35,299 nucleotides of DNA. It comes from a virus. A program made the translations under genes and the position numbers. Of the stretch, positions 1 through 8,387 are shown piece by piece. The number at the start of each line of letters is the position of its first letter. Position 1 is the first letter of the stretch. The stretch lies in IMG/VR virus record IMGVR_UViG_3300009164_000183, positions 1-35,299 of that record, one strand, 5' to 3'. The notes under the pieces were generated by a model, which was not told where the DNA came from, did no database searches, and saw only the letters and a program-made list of their open reading frames with translations.

Positions 1-351
1 ACAGTAACTATTGTAGATTATATTACTCCTGGCAGAACTGTAATGATTATCTATTCTAATAACCCAGTTGCATATACAAATAACGCACAAGACCACTCAA
101 CACAAACTGGCTTGCCAGAATCCTGTAAAGATTTGATTGTTCTTGGTGCTTCTTATCGTTTGCTTACTTACCTTGACCCTGCACGTGCTGGCCAAGTTAG
201 CCCACAAGCAGATGAGACAGATAGCAAACGTCCTTATGGTGCTTCACAAACTGCAACAAAACAACTATACGCACTATATACACAACGTCTTAATGAGGAA
301 ACTCAAAGACAGCAAAATCTGTATCCAATCCGCGTCCACTACAGCCGATAG
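1..351 (+). CDS. Partial phage structural protein, possibly a head-tail connector (5' end missing)
   Basis: The reading frame is open from the first base, so the gene begins upstream of the window and only its last 116 residues are seen. The visible part contains SYRLLTYLDPARAGQ and ATKQLYALYTQRLNEE, followed by RQQNLYPIRVHYSR at the C terminus. This is a helical, soluble protein with no membrane segment. It lies directly before the tail fibre gene (8 nt gap) and reads in the same direction, so it belongs to the late structural operon. A neck or head-tail completion role is inferred from position and from its resemblance to small helical connector proteins. I do not recognise the family with certainty. 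An ATG at 43 exists in frame, but translation open upstream of it argues that it is internal. Confidence 0.6.
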   Translation, partial: TVTIVDYITPGRTVMIIYSNNPVAYTNNAQDHSTQTGLPESCKDLIVLGASYRLLTYLDPARAGQVSPQADETDSKRPYGASQTATKQLYALYTQRLNEETQRQQNLYPIRVHYSR

Positions 352-359
352 GTAAATAA

Positions 360-2750
360 ATGACAACACGTAAATACTCCTCACGCTCACAACAGACTAC
401 ATTATCTGCAGCGTTAACCTCTTCTGGAACTACAGCAACTGTAGTATCTGGAACATCCCTTCTAGGTGGAGTTACAATCTCTGCTGGTGAAATCTTTACG
501 GTGGTGATTGACCCAGATACAGCCCTTGAAGAAATTGTAGATGTATCGGCAGTATCAACCAACACACTTACTATTGTTCGCGGTAGAGATGGTTCTACTG
601 GTGTAGCCCACTCTGCTGGTGCTCAAGTACGCCATATGGCAATTGGTAGAGATTACCGTGAAGCCAACCTACACATTGAGGCATCTTCTTCTTATAATGA
701 TGGCACAGGAACTCATACAGTTCACGGTGTAACTGGTTCCGTAGTGGGAACTACAGATACACAGACTCTTACTAATAAGACAATTGATACTGCAAGTAAT
801 ACAATTACTGGAGCAGTAACTCTTACTGGAACTCAAACATTAACTAACAAAACTTTAACTAGCCCAACCTTAACTACTCCAGCACTTGGAACTCCATCTG
901 CTGCCGTGCTTACAAATGCAACTGGATTGCCAGTGTCAACTGGTGTATCTGGATTAGGCACAGGCGTAGCAACATTCCTTGCTACCCCATCTAGTGCAAA
1001 CCTTGCTGCTGCTCTTACAGATGAAACTGGAACTGGTTCAGTAGTACTTGCTACTAGCCCAACCCTTGTAACACCAACCCTTGGTGTAGCCACAGCCACA
1101 TCTATTAATGGTACAACTATTCCTACAAGTGCTACCCTTGTTAAAACAAGTGATACTGGCACTGTAACTAGCACAATGATTCTTGATGGCACAATCCTTA
1201 ATGCTGACATTAATGCTTCTGCCGCTATTGACAAAACTAAAATTTCAGGCACAGCAGTAACGGTTGCAGATACTGGAACAGTTACCTCAACAATGATTGC
1301 CGATGGCACTATTGTTAATGCTGATGTAAATGCATCTGCTGGCATTGCTTATAGCAAACTGTCTCTTGGTGGAACTATTACCTCTGCTGACTTAGTAGAT
1401 GGAACTATTGTAAATGCTGACATCAATGCTTCTGCAGCAATCGCTTTATCTAAATTAGCAACCGACCCGCTTGCTCGTGGAAATCACACTGGCACACAAA
1501 CTGCATCTACTATTTCAAATTTTGATACACAGGTCCGCACAAATCGATTAGACCAGATGGCAGCACCAACTGGCTCAGTATCTGCAAATAGCCAAAAAAT
1601 TACAAATCTTGCTACCCCAACTAGCAGCGGTGATGCTGTATCTCTTGGATATATTACGGATCAAAAGGGTGTAGCAAATGGTATCGCTCCTCTTGATGGA
1701 AGTGGCAAGATTCCCTTTGACCATATCCCAGCAACTGCTGTTGCAGAAGTATTTGTAGTATCTTCACAGGCTGCAATGCTTGCACTGCCAGATGGCATTG
1801 GTGATATTGCAATCCGTACTGACTTAAATAAGTCATTCATTCAGCGGGCAATTCCTGCAAGTACACTTTCTAATTGGAATGAACTCTTAACTCCTACAGA
1901 CTCAGTTCTTTCAGTTGATGGTTTAACTGGAGCAGTAGACCTATCTGGCTCATACCTTAATAGAACAAGTGGAACGTTGCTTGGCAACCTTGCTGCTGGT
2001 GGCTTTAAGGTGACAAATCTTGGAACACCAACTAATACTGCAGACGCTGCTACTAAGGCTTATGTAGATACAGTTGCTGGTTCTGCTAGTGCTGCTGCAG
2101 CCTCCGCTGCTGCCGCTGCTACTACTTATGATAACTTTGATGACCGCTATCTTGGTGCCAAGTCAACACCACCAACTTTAGATAATGATGGCAACGCTCT
2201 TCTTACTGGTGCTCTTTATTGGAACTCAGTAAGTAATACTATGTTTGCCTGGAATGGCTCTGCTTGGGGTTCAATCTCATCTACAGCGGACATCTATCGC
2301 TATCGTTATACAGCAACTGGTGGAGAAACTTCAAAGTCTGGACTTGATGACAATGGACTCACACTTTCATACATCGTAGGCAAAGAGCAGGTATACCTCA
2401 ATGGTGTACTTCTTGCTCGCACTACAGATTATGTAGCAACCAACGGTACTTCTATTGCAAGTCTTGCAGCATTAACTGCTGGAGATATTCTTGATGTAAT
2501 TACATTCACAGCATTTGATTTGGCTAATGTAATCAGCCCAACAATCATTGATGCAAAGGGCGACCTTCTTGTAGGTACATCTGCCGACGTAGTTGGAAAA
2601 TTAACTGTAGGAACTAATGGATACTTTCTTAAGGCTGACTCAACAACTGCTACAGGCTTAGCCTGGGGAGCAGTAGACCTATCATCTTATGTAACAAATA
2701 CAACAGTCCAAGATAATCAGACAATGATTATTATGGGCGCATATATCTAA
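360..2750 (+). CDS. Tail fibre protein with tandem repeats (796 aa)
   Basis: A long Thr/Ser/Ala/Gly-rich protein with the features of a trimeric phage tail fibre. An N-terminal domain (about residues 1-110) is followed by a beta-rich shaft. TQTLTNKT occurs twice near residues 134 and 159. Three copies of a unit built on STMIxDGTIxNADxNASA (about 32-39 residues) start near 265, 304 and 338. The C-terminal third has [20 protein letters not shown] and [15 protein letters not shown], both of types common in phage fibres, and [16 protein letters not shown]. There is an AGG Shine-Dalgarno 8 nt before the ATG. Its job is presumably host recognition or baseplate-distal adhesion. It is followed by a string of small adhesin-like genes. 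The fibre assignment is firm; the receptor is unknown. Confidence 0.85.
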   Translation: MTTRKYSSRSQQTTLSAALTSSGTTATVVSGTSLLGGVTISAGEIFTVVIDPDTALEEIVDVSAVSTNTLTIVRGRDGSTGVAHSAGAQVRHMAIGRDYREANLHIEASSSYNDGTGTHTVHGVTGSVVGTTDTQTLTNKTIDTASNTITGAVTLTGTQTLTNKTLTSPTLTTPALGTPSAAVLTNATGLPVSTGVSGLGTGVATFLATPSSANLAAALTDETGTGSVVLATSPTLVTPTLGVATATSINGTTIPTSATLVKTSDTGTVTSTMILDGTILNADINASAAIDKTKISGTAVTVADTGTVTSTMIADGTIVNADVNASAGIAYSKLSLGGTITSADLVDGTIVNADINASAAIALSKLATDPLARGNHTGTQTASTISNFDTQVRTNRLDQMAAPTGSVSANSQKITNLATPTSSGDAVSLGYITDQKGVANGIAPLDGSGKIPFDHIPATAVAEVFVVSSQAAMLALPDGIGDIAIRTDLNKSFIQRAIPASTLSNWNELLTPTDSVLSVDGLTGAVDLSGSYLNRTSGTLLGNLAAGGFKVTNLGTPTNTADAATKAYVDTVAGSASAAAASAAAAATTYDNFDDRYLGAKSTPPTLDNDGNALLTGALYWNSVSNTMFAWNGSAWGSISSTADIYRYRYTATGGETSKSGLDDNGLTLSYIVGKEQVYLNGVLLARTTDYVATNGTSIASLAALTAGDILDVITFTAFDLANVISPTIIDAKGDLLVGTSADVVGKLTVGTNGYFLKADSTTATGLAWGAVDLSSYVTNTTVQDNQTMIIMGAYI

Positions 2751-2769
2751 GAAAAGGAAACAGTAACTA

Positions 2770-3072
2770 ATGGCTGTAACATCCAAGGCGCTGGCTAGAA
2801 CAGCAGCAGCAACATCAAGTACAACACTCTATACAGTCCCATCATCTACGACTACAGTAGTCACTAATATTGTAGTCACTAACTCAGCAGCATCTGCTGG
2901 TACATTTACTATCACTCTTGATGGAGTTGACTTATTCAAGACCGCAGCCATTGCTGCTAACTCAACAGCAACATTTGACCTTAAGCAGGTCCTTGCTACA
3001 ACTAAGATTATTGCTGGTTTTGCATCAGCAATTACAGTTAACTTTCATATCAGCGGAGTGGAGATAAACTAA
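2770..3072 (+). CDS. Small beta-rich tail-associated protein (100 aa)
   Basis: A 100-aa Thr/Ala/Ser-rich protein with alternating hydrophobic strands (TVVTNIVVTNSAASAGTFTI) and no signal peptide or membrane helix. The start has AAGGA upstream, and the stop is one base from the next ATG (3074). The protein looks like a compact beta-sandwich. It shares pattern and order of motifs with the 109-aa protein at 4201: xTTLxTxP, then VxTIVVxN, then AAxAxTxxI, then a final hydrophobic strand. The two are therefore probably paralogues of one small tail-decoration or fibre-tip family. No specific function can be given beyond a probable structural role in the tail tip cluster. Confidence 0.75.
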   Translation: MAVTSKALARTAAATSSTTLYTVPSSTTTVVTNIVVTNSAASAGTFTITLDGVDLFKTAAIAANSTATFDLKQVLATTKIIAGFASAITVNFHISGVEIN

Positions 3073-3073
3073 G

Positions 3074-3859
3074 ATGGGTTATTCAGTATTCCCAGCACCT
3101 TCTAGTAGCATTTTATCTTATACTCAAGAATTTACTTCTGGCACAACATCCTGGGTTGCACCAGCAAATGTTTATGCGGTAGATGTCTTTCTTGTTGCGG
3201 GGGGCGGAGGTGGCGGAGGCGCTGCCACTGCTGGCAATGGTGGCGGTGGTGGTGGTGGAGATGTTTTAGTTCGTAAACTTACCGTTGTTCCAGGAACTTC
3301 ATACAGCGTTGTAATTGGCGCTGGTGGTGCAGGTGGTACAACCGCTGGTACTCAAGGTACAACAGGAACAGATTCAACTTTTGGTGTTCTACTAACTGCT
3401 AAAGGTGGCGGTGGTGGAGGTGGTACTGCTACTCAGGCTGGTCTCACAGGTGGCTCAGGTGGTGGTGCAGCAACAACAACAGATGCTCCATCAGGTGGCG
3501 GTGGGGGTGCAGGTGGTGGTTCTAGTGCTGCAACTATAGGTGGAGCAATGGGTACTCCAGGAGCATCAGTTGGATTCGGTTCAGGTGGACACGTTGCAAA
3601 CCAAGGTGGTGCTGGTGACGTGAACTCATCTGCAGGTGGCGCAGGTTTATTAGGTTTTGGTGGCGGTGGAGCAGGTGCTTATCGTTCAGCATTGCCTGGC
3701 GGTTCAGGTGGCGGTGCTTCATCAATCGGTGGCGATACCGCTGGATCAAATGGTAAAGCCAATACAGGCGGTGGTGGTTCAGGTGCTAATAGAGTTAGCA
3801 GTGCTCGCGCTGGTGGCGCTGGTGGTTCAGGATATTGCAGATTGGAATGGTTAGCATAA
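3074..3859 (+). CDS. Glycine-rich tail protein / adhesin-like (261 aa)
   Basis: Residues 1-45 form a short beta domain ending in VDVFLVAGGGGGGG. The rest is dominated by Gly-rich runs (GGGGGGG, GSGGGA, GGGSGA) separated by short hydrophobic segments. This is the arrangement of phage glycine-rich tail domains, in which polyglycine helices pack together and variable loops bind receptors, as known from T-even receptor-binding adhesins. The C terminus, GGSGYCRLEWLA, returns to an ordinary strand. Position within a run of fibre genes supports a receptor-binding role. The stop overlaps the next start as TAATG. The GGT/GGC triplet repeats could promote slippage and variation in Gly-run length. Confidence 0.8.
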   Translation: MGYSVFPAPSSSILSYTQEFTSGTTSWVAPANVYAVDVFLVAGGGGGGGAATAGNGGGGGGGDVLVRKLTVVPGTSYSVVIGAGGAGGTTAGTQGTTGTDSTFGVLLTAKGGGGGGGTATQAGLTGGSGGGAATTTDAPSGGGGGAGGGSSAATIGGAMGTPGASVGFGSGGHVANQGGAGDVNSSAGGAGLLGFGGGGAGAYRSALPGGSGGGASSIGGDTAGSNGKANTGGGGSGANRVSSARAGGAGGSGYCRLEWLA

Positions 3860-4095
3860 TGGCACATTTTGCGGAGATAGATTCAAGTAATAAAGTTATT
3901 CGTGTCTTAGTTGTTCCTAATGAATTTGAAGATAGAGGACAAGATTACTTAGCCAATGAAATTGGTTTAGGAGGAACTTGGATTAAAACATCTTACAACG
4001 CTAATTTTGGCGGCAAGTATGCTGGCATTGGCGACACTTGGGATGGAATTAATTTTACATCTCCAGTACTAGAAGAGGATACCTCAAATGAGTAA
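3859..4095 (+). CDS. Small phage structural/hypothetical protein (78 aa), MAHFAEID type
   Basis: The start is taken at the ATG overlapping the upstream stop (TAATG at 3857-3861) rather than an in-frame ATG 24 bases earlier. This gives MAHFAEIDSSNKVIRVLVVP at the N terminus. Short proteins with this kind of N terminus and a Trp-containing C-terminal half (GGTWIKTSYN, GIGDTWDGINF) recur in tail regions of aquatic phages, usually near fibres. The fold is probably a small beta domain. Function is unknown; a tail or fibre-associated role is inferred from its neighbours. The end overlaps the next gene by 8 nt. Confidence 0.75.
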   Translation: MAHFAEIDSSNKVIRVLVVPNEFEDRGQDYLANEIGLGGTWIKTSYNANFGGKYAGIGDTWDGINFTSPVLEEDTSNE

Positions 4096-4201
4096 AGCAA
4101 GAGACCTAGCAAACCTAGCATCAACAGCCACAGTTATGGCTACAGATGCAGAGGTAGCAGATAGCGTTACACCAACAGCACTAATGACAATGGGAGCATA
4201 A
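4088..4201 (+). CDS. Very small tail-region protein (37 aa), SKARDLANL type
   Basis: An ORF of 37 codons starting at ATG 4088 (overlapping the upstream stop by 8 nt) and ending in a TAA whose last base is the first base of the next ATG (TAATG). The product begins MSKARDLANLASTATVMATD. SKARDLANL is a familiar N-terminal sequence of aquatic phage fibre proteins, so this may be a stand-alone remnant or modular N-terminal peptide of such a fibre. Overlaps on both sides and the lack of any other candidate in this 100-nt stretch support it as a real gene. Confidence 0.6.
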   Translation: MSKARDLANLASTATVMATDAEVADSVTPTALMTMGA

Positions 4202-4530
4202 TGGCTACAACATATAAAGTACTAGGGCAAGTAGCCCCAGCAGCAACAACAAACACAACGTTGGACACAATACCTGCTGCAACTCAAGCAGTTGTATCTA
4301 CTATTGTTGTATGTAACCGCGCTGCTACAGCAGCAACATATCGTATTGCTATCCGACCTGCTGGTGCTACATTATCCAATGAGCACTATATTGCTTATGA
4401 CTCTACGGTTGCAGCAAATGACTCAACTATGCTTACTATAGGTATTACTCTTGCAGCAACAGATGTAATCACTGTTTATGCTTCAACTGCCAACCTTTCA
4501 TTCTCATCATTTGGAAGCGAGATTTCATAA
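4201..4530 (+). CDS. Small beta-rich tail-associated protein (109 aa), likely paralogue of the 2770 gene
   Basis: Starts at an ATG overlapping the preceding stop and ends overlapping the following ATG (TAATG at 4528-4532), so it is translationally coupled on both sides. The protein contains TTLDTIPAATQAVVSTIVVC followed by a predicted strand, then IAYDSTVAANDSTMLTIGIT and a final strand NLSFSSFGSEIS. The spacing of these blocks parallels the 100-aa protein at 2770, suggesting duplication of a small fibre-tip or decoration module. No catalytic residues, signal peptide or membrane segments are visible. Confidence 0.75.
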   Translation: MATTYKVLGQVAPAATTNTTLDTIPAATQAVVSTIVVCNRAATAATYRIAIRPAGATLSNEHYIAYDSTVAANDSTMLTIGITLAATDVITVYASTANLSFSSFGSEIS

Positions 4531-5846
4531 TGGCTGTAAATAAACTTAATGCCACTTCTGGTGGTGAACTAATCCCTTATGCTAAATCATCCACCCCAGT
4601 ATTTAGCGTGGTGACTGGTTCAAACATTAGAGGATATGTAGATATAGATACATCTACAACTTCTACATCTAAATACTATGCTCTTAGAACTAGCAACACA
4701 CTTGCACTTCCAGGTTGTTTAATTGGTGGAACTGATATTAGCGTTAGATACAGCGCAACATCTCAAAGCAGTGCAGGTTTTACAAGCGTTCCTTTTAAGC
4801 CAACAGCAACAACAAACTCAATGGTGTACTCACCAAACTTTCCATCAAATGCTGGTTCAGGTACATTACCTTCAGCAACGGCAATGATTAGTTGCTTTAC
4901 AGACGGCACTTATATATATAACATTTCAGCAACAGCAACTATACAGAGAGCATTGCTTTCTGCAATTCCAGGAACTTCTGGAATTTGGTCGGCATCAAGC
5001 ACAGGTTTAACTAGCGTTGTAGATGGATGTTATGAAGCAACTGCAGCAACAAATAAATATGTTATTGTTGGTTTAGGAACTCAAATTGGTTCTAGTGCAA
5101 ATGGTACAAGTTGGACGCTTACACTAAATGCCGCTGGAAATGATTTGTACTGTGTGGCATCATCACCAACAGCAACTGCTAAATATGTTGCTGCTGGTGC
5201 AAACGGCATTTTATATTCATCTCCAGATGGAACTACTTGGACATCAAGAACATCAAATGCTGGCACAGATTCTATTACAAATATGGCTTGGGCTAATGGT
5301 AAATATGTGGGTGGTACTACAGGTGGTAAAGTTATTTACTCAACAGATGGTATTACTTGGACTGCTGTAACACCATTGCTTAACTCGGCAATCGGAATGC
5401 ACTATAGCACTTGGCACGGCAAATGGTTTACTGTAGATATAGGAACTAGAATTGTTTGGTCTTCTTCGGATGGCATTACTTGGGCAAGCACGGGTTGGGA
5501 TTTGCTTGGCGTTCAAGGTGGACCTGGAGCAAGACAAAATACAAAAAGAATATTTAGCAGTGGAGCAATGCTTATATTCTTAGGTATGGGTGTATCAGGT
5601 GCTGCAACATCAAGTACATATATGTTAGGCAATAACTTTTATACCAATAAAGCAGGTACAAGTTCTGGTACCACTTCAACAAACTACAGTACTGCTGGTT
5701 TTGTTGCGCCAAATGGTACTGGATTTTATCTTTGCGGAGATGCCACCCTAACTGACAATACCCGTAGATACACTTGGCCAACACTTAATGCTAACATTGT
5801 TTACCAGTTATTTGAGGCACAAGACTTTACAACAATCGGAGCATAA
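4530..5846 (+). CDS. Tail protein with BNR/sialidase-like beta-propeller repeats (438 aa)
   Basis: The protein carries repeated Asp-box-like motifs: SPDGTTWTSR, STDGITWTAV and SSDGITWAST, plus a degenerate SANGTSWTLT. They are spaced roughly 40-50 residues apart between about residues 190 and 320. Such S-x-DGxTW motifs mark BNR-type beta-propeller blades. The segments between them (KYVAAGANGILYSS, KYVGGTTGGKVIYS) fit inner strands. The first 150 residues form a separate Thr/Ser-rich domain. The C terminus (RRYTWPTLNANIVYQLFEAQ) may be an attachment or trimerisation element. Phages use such propellers as adhesins or glycan-binding tail tips. No sialidase catalytic set was found, so binding rather than cleavage is more likely. 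Confidence 0.75.
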   Translation: MAVNKLNATSGGELIPYAKSSTPVFSVVTGSNIRGYVDIDTSTTSTSKYYALRTSNTLALPGCLIGGTDISVRYSATSQSSAGFTSVPFKPTATTNSMVYSPNFPSNAGSGTLPSATAMISCFTDGTYIYNISATATIQRALLSAIPGTSGIWSASSTGLTSVVDGCYEATAATNKYVIVGLGTQIGSSANGTSWTLTLNAAGNDLYCVASSPTATAKYVAAGANGILYSSPDGTTWTSRTSNAGTDSITNMAWANGKYVGGTTGGKVIYSTDGITWTAVTPLLNSAIGMHYSTWHGKWFTVDIGTRIVWSSSDGITWASTGWDLLGVQGGPGARQNTKRIFSSGAMLIFLGMGVSGAATSSTYMLGNNFYTNKAGTSSGTTSTNYSTAGFVAPNGTGFYLCGDATLTDNTRRYTWPTLNANIVYQLFEAQDFTTIGA

Positions 5847-5856
5847 TACTAATCCC

Positions 5857-5880
5857 TGAGCATTGGATTCAAACTGCTCA
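5857..5880 (+). other. Inverted repeat between tail genes
   Basis: TGAGCA and TGCTCA are separated by 12 nt in the only noticeable gap (60 nt) of the tail cluster. The stem is short and is followed by a loosely T-rich stretch, so it could be a weak attenuator or processing hairpin. It is not a convincing terminator. Confidence 0.25.
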
Positions 5881-5906
5881 ACTAATTTTCTAACTAAGGA
5901 GCATAT

Positions 5907-8165
5907 GTGGCTGGTCGTGATATTACCGAAGGTGACGTTGGGTATGGAATTACCTATTCACTTGGTATCAGTTCATCAACAAGTCTGTGGACAAACACAG
6001 ATGTGGCATATGATGTCGCACTAGGTGGACAACCATTCATCTCTGCAATCAGCGACGCTCGTCCATACACACGCCAGACTGCCCCATTTCGTAAAGATCA
6101 GTTCGACAATGGCACTGAGCCAGGTGAGCAATCACTTACTGGTTGGTGGATTCGTAGTCAAATGTCGTTCCACTCTGGCACAGGTATCAAGTTCTATGAC
6201 CCTGCCACAACAGATGAGAATGGGCACTATCGCTTTACTGATTCTAAAGGTGTAGATGTATGGACTAAGGGACAAGTTACATTACTTAAATCGTGCAGCA
6301 CATCCCATATTACAACAGGTGCGCTTCGTACTAATGGTAGAGCGTTCCAGTCACTTCGTTCTATCGAATGGAGCGGGACCAAGGGTGTACTAGTTCACGA
6401 CGAATATGATGTAGATAAAGTCGATGACACTGGCGCGGAGACACACTTCATCAATTTCAATGCTGGTCAAGACTATCCAGTTTATGCAATCTGCGATGAC
6501 GGAACAACTGCGTACTTTGTTACCAACCGAAATGACGGCGGTGCAACAAACCTTTATGCATTTAAGAAACCATTAAGCGGTGACTACACATCTGGTGTAG
6601 TTGACAATATCCCTAGTGGTGATGTCGAGAAAATGTTTTCACATACTGGAACAACAATAACAAATGCAGTTATGGAATATGTCAAGGAACGAATTGTAGC
6701 CTGTATCAATAATAAGATATACGAATGGAGCACATCTGCATCTGCAATTGGTACACCTGTGTATACTCACCCATCTACTAACCACGTTTATACATCTATT
6801 GCAGCCTCAGGTACAGCCATCTATGTTTCTGGTTACAATGGCATTCAGTCAACAATCCTCAAGTTCACACTCTCAACTGCAGGAGTAATGCCTACGCTGA
6901 CATCAGCAGTGGTCGCAGCAGAAATGCCAGTCGGTGAGATTGTCCATAAGATTTATTACTACCTTGGCTATATGATGATTGGCACAAATAAAGGTGTACG
7001 TGTATCAGTGGTTGATGCAGATGGATCGATCAATTATGGCCCACTGATAGTAGAAACAAGTCAACCTTGCTATGACTTTGCAGCCCGTGACCATTTTGTA
7101 TGGTGTGCTACTGGTGTAGATGGTGCACCTGGAGTTATCCGTATTGACTTAAGTAATGAACTTGAGACTCTACGCTTTGCTTATGCTAATGACATTTACT
7201 ACTCAGGTGTATCTGGTCGCAGCACTACAGCCTGTGCATTTATCGATGGAACTAATCGACTAGCATTTACATCTCAAGGCTTGACAAAGGGAACCTTGGT
7301 TACTAATAAGGCTAAGACTTCTGGTGTGGTAACGCTAACTACATCAACTGCACACGGCTTAGCCGTGGGAGATGTCATCTGGGTTGAGGGTGTAGATACA
7401 GTAAGTGGTTCAGTATTCAATAGCACAACATCTACATTTACTGTAGCCTCAGTTCCGTCAACAACAACATTTACATATGCTTTGGCTGGTAGCAATGTTG
7501 CATCAACTGCTGTATCTAGTTCTACAGCGCGAGTTCAATCTCCTGGAGCAGTTTATATCGAATCAGCATCAACACTTATGGAGTCAGGCTATATCAAGAC
7601 TGGCAACATTCGCTATGGAACTCTTGAACCTAAGAACTTCAAGCGTCTTCTTGGACGTGGTGACTTTACATATGGGTCAATGACTCTAGAAACAGTAGAT
7701 AAAGATGGAGTCGAATACGACCACATCACATACGACTCAGATACGTCACCTATTGAAGTAGCAACTAACAGCCCTGAAACAGCACAAGAGTATGTAGCCT
7801 ATAAGTTCTTACTTACTCGTGATGCAACTGATACTACACAGGGTCCAATCTTTAAGGGATATCAAGCTAAAGCAACAATTGCTACACCTCGTCAGCGGAC
7901 TATGCAGTTCCCTTTATATTGCTTTGATGTTGAAACAGATAGATACAATGTTGTAAGCGGATATGAAGGCAAGGCATACGAACGTATCCTTGCACTCGAA
8001 GCAGTAGAAGAATCTGGTGACGTTGTTACCTATCAGGATTTATCCACTGGCGAGAATCGCCAAGCGGTAATCGAACAAATATCATTCACACGTATGACAC
8101 CACCTGACAAGAGATTCGATGGATTTGGTGGCATTATCCAAGTAACGATTAGAACGGTTTCATAA
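5907..8165 (+). CDS. Minor tail protein (752 aa)
   Basis: A GTG start is chosen because AAGGAG lies 5 nt upstream; the ATG two bases earlier is in another frame. The N-terminal 130 residues carry many aromatic residues (SLTGWWIRSQMSF). The middle (about 180-440) reads like beta-propeller blades (YPVYAICDDGTTAYFVTN, IYVSGYNG, YYLGYMMIGTNKGVRVSV). An Ig-like insert near 469-545 has the widespread phage motif TSTAHGLAVGDVIWVEGVD. The C-terminal domain has RQRTMQFPLYCFDVETDR and GFGGIIQVTIRTVS, which match the end of minor tail proteins of siphophages of Actinobacteria. It is probably a tail-tip or baseplate component that contacts the cell surface. Its position, just ahead of the lysis cassette, is usual for late tail genes. 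Confidence 0.8.
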   Translation: MAGRDITEGDVGYGITYSLGISSSTSLWTNTDVAYDVALGGQPFISAISDARPYTRQTAPFRKDQFDNGTEPGEQSLTGWWIRSQMSFHSGTGIKFYDPATTDENGHYRFTDSKGVDVWTKGQVTLLKSCSTSHITTGALRTNGRAFQSLRSIEWSGTKGVLVHDEYDVDKVDDTGAETHFINFNAGQDYPVYAICDDGTTAYFVTNRNDGGATNLYAFKKPLSGDYTSGVVDNIPSGDVEKMFSHTGTTITNAVMEYVKERIVACINNKIYEWSTSASAIGTPVYTHPSTNHVYTSIAASGTAIYVSGYNGIQSTILKFTLSTAGVMPTLTSAVVAAEMPVGEIVHKIYYYLGYMMIGTNKGVRVSVVDADGSINYGPLIVETSQPCYDFAARDHFVWCATGVDGAPGVIRIDLSNELETLRFAYANDIYYSGVSGRSTTACAFIDGTNRLAFTSQGLTKGTLVTNKAKTSGVVTLTTSTAHGLAVGDVIWVEGVDTVSGSVFNSTTSTFTVASVPSTTTFTYALAGSNVASTAVSSSTARVQSPGAVYIESASTLMESGYIKTGNIRYGTLEPKNFKRLLGRGDFTYGSMTLETVDKDGVEYDHITYDSDTSPIEVATNSPETAQEYVAYKFLLTRDATDTTQGPIFKGYQAKATIATPRQRTMQFPLYCFDVETDRYNVVSGYEGKAYERILALEAVEESGDVVTYQDLSTGENRQAVIEQISFTRMTPPDKRFDGFGGIIQVTIRTVS

Positions 8166-8387
8166 GTGACATCTGCAGACTGGGCTGGACTAATTGTTTC
8201 AGTGATAACTATTGTAATAAGTTTTGGGGCTGCGACTCGATGGCTAGTTAAACACTATCTTGAAGAGTTAAAGCCGAATGGGGGCGGAAGTATGCGGGAC
8301 TCCGTGAACACCAACACCGAAAGGCTAAACCGCGTTGAGCAAAGAGTCGATCAGATCTACATCATTCTATGTGATGGTAAGAAATAG
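8166..8387 (+). CDS. Small membrane protein, holin-like (73 aa)
   Basis: A GTG start directly abuts the upstream TAA. One transmembrane helix (about residues 8-26, LIVSVITIVISFGAAT) is followed by a charged, coiled-coil-like tail (TNTERLNRVEQRVDQIY). This N-in membrane anchor plus soluble helix resembles the DUF2746-type small proteins found beside endolysins in actinophages, often annotated as holin-like. It overlaps the start of the next gene by 14 nt. It opens the lysis cassette, but which of the four small membrane proteins here is the true holin cannot be decided from sequence alone. Confidence 0.65.
   Translation: MTSADWAGLIVSVITIVISFGAATRWLVKHYLEELKPNGGGSMRDSVNTNTERLNRVEQRVDQIYIILCDGKK

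Noticed and set aside
833-1345. Leftward ORF of 170 codons opposite the tail fibre repeats
   Set aside because: It mirrors the repeat codons of the fibre and has neither a ribosome site nor neighbours on that strand.
4530-5846. Active sialidase
   Set aside because: BNR-type Asp boxes are present, but the arginine triad and other catalytic residues were not found, so a binding propeller is more likely.
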